From: Marsupella aquatica | Taxonomy: Eukaryota; Marchantiophyta | DNA length: 64,000 nucleotides | Direction: 5' to 3' | NCBI GenBank assembly: GCA_973895155.1 | Contig: OZ316899.1 | Location: 2,666,001-2,730,000, forward strand | Part shown: positions 47,701 to 56,501 of the stretch, piece by piece | Layout: the number at the start of each line of letters is the position of its first letter | Position numbering within the stretch: position 1 is the stretch's first letter | Program-made: the position numbers and the translations under genes | Notes under the pieces: model-generated | Database searches by the model: none | What the model saw: the letters and a program-made list of their open reading frames with translations, nothing else | What the model was told of the DNA's origin: nothing

Positions 47701-48334
47701 TATAATTTTCAGCTACCAAACATATCTGGTTTATGTGTTAATTTTCTATTTTCCGACTAAGTTAATGCTAGCGAGCTCGCTAACAAAGTTAGCATTGTTT
47801 CTGGTGTATTTTGGTTTTTATGCAGGTGTGCACTCTCATCCTGGATGTTTTTTGTCGGGTGGAATTTAGTGCAAAGATTCCTAAAGACCCAGCGTATGTT
47901 CCATTGACGTCTTCGGAAGATGCAAGACATAAGTCAATGTTGAGTGTTTGTTACCCTAAGACTGACCCCTGTCCAGAAGCGGCTGTTGCTGGATCAAAAA
48001 GGCTTTCAATTGGGTTCATGCAAGCCGTGATGGAATTCCTCACGAAGCCCAGAGATATAGTCCTTGACTAGACTGTGTGTGACGGTAGCTCGTTTTTTGT
48101 CGGAGAATTCTCCGGGAGATTTGTTGTCGGTGTTGAAGACAGGGACATTCTCCATTGCTGTGCAGAAAAAACTTTAAACAGTGTTCTGGCGAGGCATTCG
48201 AGCAAGGCAAAGCAGATTAGGGATCAGCCAGCCAAGGTTAATCAAGACGCTGGGTCGGATGATGAGTTCACGATTCCAGGGGATGAACAGGCTGGGCCTT
48301 CAAGCGAGAAAGACAAATTCGACCTGGAGTAAAG
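44716..48334 (+). CDS. ParB-like/amino DNA methyltransferase-like fusion protein of MULE-2
   Basis: Four exons: 44716-45419, 45514-46874, 46961-47643 and 47826-48332. All junctions are GT-AG and keep frame, giving about 1,084 codons. The ATG at 44716 starts MESSLSPES; the longer frame from 44644 begins with GTG. Residues about 75-230 resemble a ParB-like N-terminal domain: LAPPRIPLCRMRN, then VFDGNHRLYSW (D186-R190). A long helical middle part has no recognised domain. A basic/acidic linker (KRLKRKRN...SDSDDEE) follows. The end reads like a permuted N6A/N4C methyltransferase: GFISLPTGHR where DPPY is expected, MRPMLSDDGYVAVLHSSDF, then KPRDIVLD-TVCDGSSFF and GRFVVGVEDRD (motif I and following). 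One TAG (48069-48071) interrupts motif I. Catalysis is doubtful; DNA binding or marking is inferred. Confidence 0.7.
45477..45494. repeat. MULE-2 palindrome in intron 1 of the ParB/methyltransferase gene
   Basis: GCTAGCGA-tc-TCGCTAAC, one base from perfect, in the 94-base intron 45420-45513. Confidence 0.88.
47678..47784. repeat. MULE-2 palindromes in intron 3 of the ParB/methyltransferase gene
   Basis: GCTAGCGA-tg-TCGCTAAC (47678-47695) and GCTAGCGA-gc-TCGCTAAC (47767-47784) in the 182-base intron 47644-47825. Both have A for G near the right end, as in intron 1. Confidence 0.88.
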
Positions 48335-48429
48335 TACTTGGCCTCTTCTGATGTCGGACTCCCTATTTGGTTTCTTTTGTTTCTTTATTTTGTTGCTCTT
48401 CGTCAACTGATGTCGGTGGTTGCGTCAGT

Positions 48430-48774
48430 GATAGGAGGGTGGATTGGTTTTCTGAGGAGAGATTCCGTCTTCGGAGGGAAGTTCAGGAGTCCATTGTGGT
48501 TACTCCTGAGAAGCCTTTTACTCTTCCATGCTATGCTGAGACATCGGCGAGGCAAGTTGATGAAGATCCTGTTATCTTGACTTGGGAATCAAAAGGACTT
48601 CGGTCCATGAGAGGTGCTCGAAGATATCTGGATTGTTCAAGGTTTATCGACAATGAGGCGGGGACAGTCCGTCAGTATTTAGATGAGTCTGCCGAGTCCA
48701 CAGAGAGGGAGACCAGTAGCGATCCTAGTAGTAGTGACATCTCTGATGAATCAGAGGATGAAGTTTATGACTGA
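48430..48774 (+). CDS. Acidic C-terminal ORF after the ParB/methyltransferase gene
   Basis: An open frame follows a cag acceptor-like site near 48430. It begins DRRVDWFSEERFRLRREV, ends in the acidic run SSDPSSSDISDESEDEVYD and then stops. It may be the last exon of the preceding gene (spliced around the TAA at 48330) or a separate small gene. The acidic end is similar in character to the tails of the small MULE ORFs. The overlapping frame 48338-48580 looks like a shadow. Confidence 0.4.
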   Translation, partial: DRRVDWFSEERFRLRREVQESIVVTPEKPFTLPCYAETSARQVDEDPVILTWESKGLRSMRGARRYLDCSRFIDNEAGTVRQYLDESAESTERETSSDPSSSDISDESEDEVYD

Positions 48775-49125
48775 ACAAGTAAGAGGAAGTAGGACTGGAT
48801 GTACTGGTCGAAGTTGACTCTTACCGTTTTTCTGTCTTGAAGTTGTTGGCGATCCAACCTCTCAATGTAAAGAGGTTCCATATTTTGATGGGAGTTTCTA
48901 GTTTTGGTGATCCTTTTTAGATGATTAAAACGTGTGTGGCTCAAGTATGGAATACTTATGAAAATCATGCAGGATTTTTCATTGTCATATTCTTTTCATT
49001 ATTGTAAGAGGTGGAAAACTAAGACTGTTTGGGCATTGTTTTCGTGGAATGTGAGAGAAATTTATCCGCCAGAATGCTTCGCTAACAATGTTGCCTCGCT
49101 AGCAAAATCTCCTGTTTCCTCGCAC
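48775..49125. other. Right end of MULE-2
   Basis: 3' region with two half-sites 'cttcgctaac' (49078) and 'cctcgctagc' (49094), then the inverted terminal repeat CTGTTTCCTCGCAC (49112-49125). No gene. Confidence 0.6.
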
Positions 49126-49137
49126 CGTACAACTCCT

Positions 49138-49400
49138 CAGGAGTAAAGTCCTTTGACTAAGGACTTCACTGCTATCCATACTCCTGAGTCAAGGACTATA
49201 TAGTCCTTAGTGATTAACTAGATAGTACTTTGCCAAGGACTCAACTCGTTTCTCATGCCAGACTTCACTTGACAAGGATTCAACAGTGCTTCCTGAAGGC
49301 CTAGATAGTCAGTCCTGAAGGAATTTTCCTGGAACAGAGTCCTTCCTGCTAGGCTATATAGGACGTCAGGTCTCACAAAATTATTCAGATCCTACCTTAA
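49138..49400. repeat. Element X palindrome array, right remnant
   Basis: Continuation of the 37020-38049 array after MULE-2: 'aggagtaaagtcctttgactaaggact', 'aaggactatatagtcctt' and weaker copies. It lies in intron 1 of the X transposase gene, just before exon 1. Confidence 0.75.
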
Positions 49401-50753
49401 AGAAAAAACTAGGCGGTTACAGCAGAGCACAATGGCTAAAGCACACATGAAGGAAAACTACTTCTCAACATCTGCAGATCGTATTATGAGTTAAAATCAA
49501 AAGTGGCAAATCAATCATGGAGAATTTCTCACCTGTGTATCCTCCAGCTAGTGCACTTGATGTGTTTCATACATTTTCCGCCCTAGTTGCAATCTGGCTT
49601 CATTGTTCTTACATGGAGAAATCCGAGTGTGGGTTTCCCAAAAGTGTTCCACCTGTTTTTGAACTTCATCAGAAATCTTATCTCGACGTACCTTTCTTTC
49701 CCCCATAGGATAAGTTTTTTCACGATCTTCATCAATCTGCATCCTGATCTTAGATGCCCTATGAAGATTTTGCCGTTGTATACCCAAAGCTTGAGCTAGA
49801 GATGTCTGCTGCCTTCTATCTACACATGTCTTTCCTACAAGTGCTGACAAAACTTGGTAGTTTGCAGCAAGATGGTCTTTGCGCTTCCCTTGCTTCACTA
49901 TGCTCAAGGTTTTCCTCACATCACATAATGCAGCAGCTACAGCCCAATCAATTTTAGGCGAACCTAGTCTTGTAGACTGGTACTTCTTCAAGTATTTGTG
50001 CAACCAGATACCAGATAGTACTGCCCTCCTTGCACCTACATTGAATGTAGCGGTCTTCTCCAAAATGTACCTAACTATATCTGATAACACAATTGTAATG
50101 CACCTTCTCTTTTGGTTGGGAGTTACACCATCTTCTGGAACAGAGCGCTTGCTCCTTTGGTACTCAAATCTCTTCCCGTCTGCATCCTTCCTCCTCTTCT
50201 CAAGAATGGAATCACAACCACAATTATCGTGCTCACCTTTATTTAGTGGATGAAGGTGGGCTGCATGCACTTGAGTGCAAGCAGTTTGGGTGCTCTGCCT
50301 TGGCATTTGAATGTGGGCGTTGACCTGTGTTGGAATGCTTGCCCTTAGGGTCCTCCGCCTAGACTCTAAAATCTCAAAATGGCATGAATGCGCAGCCTCC
50401 TTGAGATTTTCACTTTCTTCCCGGGCTGTACGCAACATCACAGCGGTAGCTTCATGAGCCTCACTAGTAATTCTCATTGCCTCTTATTGCCCAGCAGCCA
50501 ATAACTCTCTGTGCCTTCGGTTGCCATCAATCACTAAATCTTGACATTGCTGCTTAGCACTCTCCATCATGAGATTGCACTGTTGTTGTGTTTCATGAAT
50601 CATTTCATCAATGGTAACTGCCTGTTGACCACCTATGTGCTGACCATTTGCTATTTGCTCTTGTCTTTTCAACTTGGATTTGCAATTTGCCAACCTTTGC
50701 TTCTCCAACCTCTCTCTTGCTAGGGCATCGGATACCTGATTAAGAGTAGCCAT

Positions 50754-52474
50754 TTCAGCCTAATCATGGAGCATCAAATACGTCGGGGTGTTCAACTTCC
50801 TTTACCAATCAAAGGCCGCCCACCCTCATAGAATCAAATTCACCTACGTCCCAGGGATCCAATTTCAATTCATGACTTAGAACATACCTCACAAAATCAT
50901 CACATTTAATCTCTAGACTTGCTACCCTTCCTGATCGAGTCCAATGCAACTTCTCCTCTTGAAAAAGAAAAGCCCTAAGAAAGCCTTTCAAACTGGGAAC
51001 TCCCTAAATTGTGTCAATCATCAAATACTCTGTCTAGCTAGTGTCCTTGCTTCTCCAGTCCAAAGCAACTTCTCCTCTTCAAAACAAAAGCAAATCAATT
51101 TAATTTAATGTTCCTCAATTCTGTTCACGATAGCTGCCAATACTGATTTGATTGACTGCTTGACCTTCCTCTCCATGCTCTTTCTTGAAGTTCCTATTCA
51201 GATTCAAATGTACGTCGGCAGCAAAGCTTCAGACCCTAATAAATCTGCAGCTTCATTGAACCTCCTTTTTGCACTCATTCCCCATGCTCTGAAGGCAACA
51301 CGGATTTATCAGAGCATGGATCTCACATCATACCACGGATCTTGCTCTTTCAATCAATTTAACCCAATCATAGAACTTTCCAGAGTTGCTACCTATTTTG
51401 CTTTCCACAAGGCTAGGTATTTTAAAGGCCACTGTTGGTCATTCCAGACTTTAACGCAACTTGGACTCTTGTTAACAAACAAAGCCTTTCAAAATTTAAG
51501 CTACTCTAATTCTGTCAATCATCACATACTCTGTCCACCGTCCTTGCTTCTTCAGTGCAAAGAAAAATCTCCTCTTTGAAAACAAAAGCATTGAGGCATA
51601 TATTTACCTCAATTCTGCCGATGATGGCTGCTAGTGAGTGATTTGAATCAATGTTCAACCCTTTGATCCTCTTCAGACCTCCTTTGCACTCTTTCCCAAA
51701 GTTCCTGTCATCATCAGCAATGCTTCAGACCCTAATAAAACTTGCAGCTTCATTGCCCTCCTTTTTACGCTCATTCCCCTTGCTCATGCTGGGATTTGAA
51801 TGTCATCCGCAAAGCTTCAGACGCAAATTAAATCTGCAGCTTGATTGGCTGTTTGGCAGAGCTTCAGGTAAACCCTACCCTCCTTTTTGCATGAGCTCAT
51901 TCCCCATGCTTTGAAGGCAACACAAATTAGAACATCTTGAATCTCACATCATCGCCTCTTGAATGAATTCTCACAGAGGCATCCATCTTGTGCTTCACGA
52001 GGCTAAGTATGCACCCTTGCGCGCGGCTTCGATACTTTCTGAACAAATTGTAGCTCGCGCCTAAGTGAGAAGGACTCTCACTCCTAGATTTTGAAAATTC
52101 CCTGTGGAACTAGTAGCGCCAACGACATTCTTCCACAGAACTAGTTGTCCAACTGTAAATTACATGTCCGGACAAAAAATGAGTTTCCCCAAAGGACTTT
52201 GACTCCTTGTTTTTGAAAAGTCCTCCACGCAGAACTAATAGCGCCAGCACTCTCCTAGAGAACCGATTGTCCTTCACTCATAAATTATAGTTGCGATAAG
52301 AAAGGGGTTACCTCGGGAGCTGAAATACTAATGAATGCGTCTTATACGCATTTGATTTGTTTAAGTCCTTTTTGACTTTAGATGTGCTAATCTTGGCCGT
52401 TGATAGTCCTTTGGATTAGTGAAAGGACTGGAGACTTTTTGCCTCCTTTGGTAGTCCTCAATCTTGCAATGCAC
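50754..52474. repeat. Triplicated 5' region and right TIR of element X
   Basis: Imperfect copies of the same 300-500 base sequence follow each other between about 50930 and 51960. Shared blocks are 'tcaatcatca(a/c)atactctgtc', 'acttctcctctt.aaaa', 'cttcagacc(c)taataaa', 'ctgcagcttcattg' and 'cattccccatgct.tgaaggcaacac'. A second pair of repeats with 'gaacta(g/a)tagcgcca' is at 52112 and 52228. AAGGACT-type half-sites and the TIR close the element. Plus-strand frames here (51148-51914) are not supported as genes. Confidence 0.6.
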
Positions 52475-52579
52475 CATGTGTCAAATTTTGCTGATTCTGT
52501 ATATGAGACATGTGAGATTTTTGTTATTAATTGTGAGTGTTTACATTTTAGGGTTTAGAACTCTAAAACTAATGACTCT

Positions 52580-52695
52580 AAATCTAGTGATCAATATACT
52601 CCAATGTACTTTCATTCAAGTTCTATAATACACCCAAATCTAGTGATCAATACACTCCAATGTACTCTCATCCAAGTTCTATAATACACCCAAAT
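52580..52695. repeat. Two-copy tandem repeat before the gypsy LTR
   Basis: 'aatctagtgatcaata' plus about 42 following bases, repeated once with few changes. Confidence 0.75.
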
Positions 52696-52699
52696 CACT

Positions 52700-53536
52700 A
52701 TATTTGCAGTGATACTAGACTATGGTCATACTACTATGACTATAGTTATCATCAATCTGATGTTCGTCACCCATTTTAAAGTTGTAACATAGCAATCTAT
52801 AATACTTAAGATGTAGTCATATAGCAAGTAATAATGGATTGAATGATATATCTATAAATAGGGTCATATAACAAATAACAAAATCTCTACAATTACTACT
52901 TCAATTTGAGATATATAACAAGTACTTAAATTGAAAAATAATATATCTTTATTACATCAAACTTGGGTATATAACATGTAGTAAGTATGTCAAAATATTT
53001 CATGTTATCACTTCAAATTTAGTGATAGGACAAGTCTAAAAGGTGGTTTGGTTATGACTTCAATTCTAGTCATATAACTAGTATTAAATGTGTGACACAA
53101 AGTATCTTTCACACTCAAAATCTAGTCATATATTGGCAAGGGCTATATAATTTCTACTTGAATGCTAGTCATGAAATAAGTTGTTTAAGGTTCAAGGTGC
53201 ATTGACCACAATTGACTTTTGACAAATGTCACCCCCAAGGATTGTGGAGATCTAGGTATCATTTGTTAAAAAAATTCACAATAGTAGTTGTTTTGGGCAA
53301 AATTTAAACAACTATTATTTTTCTAGTTATTTAAGACCGTTGGGTTTGAAAGCGATGGTGACATAAAACACTCATACGTTTTGAGTTCTTGTTATAAACA
53401 ACTTTATGCTCAATACCACTACTTGTCTAAAACGACTGACATTAGTGCACTCAAACCATTGAGTTGTAAATTGTCCGTTATTACTCTGAAACAAGTGAAT
53501 TAGGTAGTGATAAAATTCCAATTTCCTTCTAGTGCA
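52700..53536 (+). repeat. 5' LTR of the gypsy element, copy 2
   Basis: The left half has degenerate 'agtcatata(a)caagta' units as in copy 1. The right half (53281-53536) matches 770-1022. It ends in TAGTGCA. The left border is approximate. Confidence 0.7.
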
Positions 53537-55930
53537 GAGCGCTATCGACTTCAAGGGAAGGAGGTGGCTAATCCTTCAAAGGATGGGTTGAATGACAACG
53601 ACTCCAACGCAACTGGAAGCGAGGACAATGCTGAAGCGGAATCGGAGGAAGAGGGTCAGGACCCAGAAGAGGGACTGATCCCAGCCTTGAGAGGGCTGAA
53701 CACGGAACCAGAGGATGACGTCGAGCCGGATGTCATCGTGGATAATTTGACCAAGGAAAACCAGGGCAATGCGGGTGATGCCTCAGCCCCGAGAGGTCAT
53801 GGTGCTCGCAAGACGCGGGGAGTGTCACCAAAATCCACGAGAGAACCTAAGGACAGGCGGCCTGCAAAGGAAAGAGGGTTAGAGGACCGTCCTCATACAA
53901 CCCCCTGATACAACCCGCAAGGGCCCAGCCGCTGACAACGGTCTGGGTCCGTTGACTCAAGACCAACGACTCATTTATGAGCAGTCAAACACAACAAGGG
54001 GGCCCAGATTAAGTACTTACTTAGTCTTGGTAGTCAGAGTGCGACGCATCCCGAGGGGGGGATGGTAGTTGGACGGAGTATGTTTCAAGTGAACCAGCTA
54101 CCGACTCCTCCAACTTATGACGTGGTCTACGAGTAGAGTGGACAAAAGTTCCTGAGTTGGCTCTCCACAATGGAGATTCATCTCCAAGCGTGTGTTGAGC
54201 GTTCCACTTAGGCTACCGCAACCGCTCCTTACCTGAAGGACTATGCCTTGACTTGGTACAAGTCATGGAAGAAGACACGAGAGGACTCCTCCTTGCCGTT
54301 AACTTGGGAAAACCTGGTTGAGGGACTCCATGCTCATGTCACCACTAAGTACCCGGAGTAGCACGCTCAGAATGTGTAACGGAGATGAGCTTCAGGGGTG
54401 ATATCCAAAAGTTCATCACTTATTACCAGAATCAGTTGGCGTGTATCCCGGCGGGACAAGAGACCCTACATACACAGCTTCACAACTTTATAGTGAAGCT
54501 CCCGCCGTTGCTCACGGAAAAGTTGCAAGAAAAGCGTCATGAGTTCAAAACGCTTTTTGACGCCTTTGACAAGGCCACTACATTGGTGAATAACCGATCG
54601 GACTTGGCGAAGGTGGGTGGCAAGGGATCTGAGGGGGAAGCTGGGAAAGCAAAAGGTCGCGGGAATAAGCGTAAGCAACTTGAGGGGGCGGGGGCCGGTG
54701 GTTTGGATCCCCAACCCCACAATGGAGAAGCTAAGCAAAACCGGAAGGCCGACAACTTCAAGAAAGGAACCTCATCGGCGCAAAAAGCAAAGAAGCAAGC
54801 ACTCATGGAGTAGAGGTGGGCGGAAGGTTTGTGCTTCACGTGTGGTGCCATGGGCCATCAAAGTAAGGATTGTTCCATGAAAGGTGGAAAGCCAAGCGGA
54901 GATGGAGGGCAGAAGAGCATTGAGGTAAGTATCACTCTAACCAAACCCTTAGTAGGTGACAAGGTCCCTGTAGGGGATGTTCCTGCCGGAGAGAAGGTGT
55001 TGTTGCGAGAGAAGATACCTAAGGTTAAGACAATGGATCCTGAAAAACTGATTTTTGTGAATGTCACTTCTAACGGTAATCTGGGTGTTGCTTTGGTAGA
55101 TACAGGCGCGACCGCCTGTTTCATAAGTGGGCAGGCGGTAGCACGTCTTGGGGTGGACGTGCAAGAGTTGCTGCAACCGTTAGTGTGCAAGTTTGCCAAC
55201 GACACAAATGGGGTAGTATCAAGAGTAGTACATAGACTTTGAGTAGAGGTCATAGGCAAACAACAAAATTTTGTTAGTCAGGAGATGTTCTACGTTCTAG
55301 ACGGTCTAGCCGTAGACTTCATTTTGTTGGTAGGTTATCTCAGGAAGCACAATGTTACCTTGAAATCGGGGGGTGAAGTGCTCCATTTTCCCAATAAGGG
55401 CGGTGAGCCCATTGTTGTACACAAAATTACCAAAAATAAAGAAAGAGTTCTTAAAGTAAGTAAAGTGTCGTGGTTGTCTCCGTGTGTATCGGCAAAGCAA
55501 TGGTGGAAAGACTTCAAGGGTGGACATGAATGTTTCTTCTTTCATCTCCACCCAGTTAAGGAGGCTGCTTTGTAGCCAAAGGTTAATTTGGCTAAGGTTG
55601 GGCCCGTTGTGGTCGAATTCCTAAAATTTTAGAGGAATTCAATGACGTGCTCTCGCAGAAGCTACCTAAAGGTTTACCCCCGCGGAGAGAAGTGGATCAC
55701 CAAGTTGAGTTGGAGCCGGGTTTGGCTCCTCAGGCTAAAGCTCCTTATGGTCTGAACCTGAATGAGCAAATGATGTTCAAGAACGCCTTGGAATAATTGA
55801 TCAACCAAGGGTTCATTCACCCTAGTAAGAGTCCTTACGGGGCGCCCGCGCTGTTTGTGTCCAAAAAGGATGGTACTTTGAGATTGTGCGCAGATTACCA
55901 GGCCCTCAATAAGCAGACGGTAAAATCAAC
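53537..55930 (+). pseudogene. Gypsy gag-pol remnant (gag, protease, partial RT)
   Basis: Acidic N-terminal gag region (53540-53908), then capsid-like sequence (YLKDYALTWYKSW, about 54230-54350) in frames with stops. A lysine-rich stretch and a CCHC zinc knuckle CFTCGAMGHQSKDC follow (54832-54873). The aspartic protease signature ALVDTGATACFISG is at about 55090-55130. An integrase-less RT start reads [24 protein letters not shown]...[14 protein letters not shown] (55812-55928). Stops and frameshifts separate the parts. The frame changes to repeat sequence directly after the first RT motifs. Confidence 0.85.
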
Positions 55931-55939
55931 CTATTCATT

Positions 55940-56275
55940 AAAAGTGTATTATTATTTGATTTATGTACTTCTGGGCTTGAAAAAGTGTACATTTGGCCAA
56001 TAAAAATGTACATTTGGGGATAGAAAAGTGTACAATTGGCCTAAAGAGTGTACATTTTGGCAATGAAAAGTGTATATTTGAGCATCAAAATAGGTACATT
56101 TGAACTTAAAAAGTGTACATTTGAATACATTTGGCCTAAAACGTGTACATTTGAGTAAAAAATGCATACATTTGGCTTTAAAAGTGTACATTTAAGTGCA
56201 TTTGGTCTAGAAAGTGTAGCTTTGAGTGCAACAAAGTGTACATTTGGCCTAAAAAGTGTACATTTTCCTAGCAAC
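55940..56275. repeat. 'aaagtgtacattt' tandem array
   Basis: About fifteen degenerate copies of 'aaaagtgtacatttgg(cc)' or 'gtgtacatttgag' with variable spacing of 17-35 bases. It starts where the gypsy RT ends and may be the left subterminal region of element Y or of another DNA element. ORFs across it are translations of the repeat. Confidence 0.75.
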
Positions 56276-56501
56276 TCTTATTATAATCACTTAAAAGAAA
56301 GGAATGAATAGAAAAATATTTTTATTTATGCAAAACAAAACATTCATATTCATAACGATCAAACCTTTAGGAAATTAGGAGATAATATAATTAACACTCA
56401 AATAACTAGTACGTAACTTACTATGTTAGAATGAGTGACTATCTTACATAAAAACTAGTAACTATCTAATTATACCTTGAGTTTGCTAGTAACAACTAAG
56501 T
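56276..56501. other. AT-rich spacer downstream of the Y transposase-like gene
   Basis: No gene or repeat recognised. Confidence 0.4.

Larger units (their letters stand above)
38053..49125. mobile_element. MULE-2, 11 kb Mutator-like element with ParB/methyltransferase gene
   Basis: The left end GTGCGAGGAAACAG (from 38053) matches the inverted right end CTGTTTCCTCGCAC (to 49125). Outside both ends the element X palindrome array resumes. No clean 9-bp target duplication is visible. It carries a small acidic ORF (+), a MULE transposase (-), a ParB/methyltransferase gene (+) and nine copies of an 18-base palindrome, all in non-coding DNA. The transposase has frameshifts, so this copy is probably not autonomous. 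Confidence 0.75.
34899..50753 (-). pseudogene. Element X transposase-like gene, three exons, split by a giant intron holding MULE-2
   Basis: Exon 1 is 50753-49533, exon 2 is 36927 to about 35774, and exon 3 is about 35636-34899. Intron 1 (36928-49532) has a GTGAGA donor and a TTTACAG acceptor and joins in phase 0. Exon 1: coiled coil, basic linker, then HTH-like sequence and TRISPCKNNEARLQLGRKMYETH. Exon 2: FKPYYVRKMKD, paired Cys clusters (CPCECDICR, GECDKCGVEKLDWC), SSIDFSKNYTF, NEIQSQHW, VWSDGAASQFK and FFHASGHGKG. Exon 3: DALGGHIK then a long tail. The DF.NY, SDG..SQFK and HGKG-D..GG order is known from uncharacterised animal and algal proteins, probably an RNase H-like transposase. Stops: TAA 50484-50486, TAG near 49549, TGA 36295-36297 and TGA near 35477. 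There are no frameshifts. Confidence 0.7.
29302..52474. mobile_element. Element X, 23 kb DNA transposon with TIRs and 6-bp TSD
   Basis: The left end starts GTGGATTGCATGATCGAGG. The right end, reverse complemented, starts GTGCATTGCAAGATTGAGG. The first 26 bases match at 23 positions and both continue ACTACCA. Both ends are flanked by CATGTG (29296-29301 and 52475-52480). It carries two converging genes: an accessory gene on plus (30449-32949) and a transposase-like gene on minus (50753 to 34899). AAGGACT-nn-AGTCCTT palindromes lie in its ends and introns. MULE-2 is nested inside. X is inserted in the non-coding 3' part of the outer CACTA. Confidence 0.85.
52700..55930 (+). mobile_element. Gypsy-type LTR retrotransposon, 3'-truncated and decayed
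   Basis: 5' LTR (about 52700-53536), gag, zinc knuckle, protease and the start of reverse transcriptase, in the gypsy order. The sequence changes to an unrelated array around 55930, so the rest of pol and the 3' LTR are missing. Its LTR matches the partial LTR at 1-1022. Confidence 0.8.

Noticed and set aside
44716-48334. Bacterial contamination as the source of the ParB/methyltransferase gene
   Set aside because: The gene has three GT-AG introns that keep frame, its introns hold the same palindromes as the MULE transposase intron, and it lies inside the element borders.
38053-49125. Clean 9-bp target site duplication for MULE-2
   Set aside because: Flanks CATTGTAGC and CGTACAACT do not match. 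A shifted pair matches only 6 of 9, too weak to claim.
49517-50253. Plus-strand ORFs at 49517, 49587, 49754 and 49879
   Set aside because: They are antisense to exon 1 of the X transposase-like gene, which has a long homologous frame.
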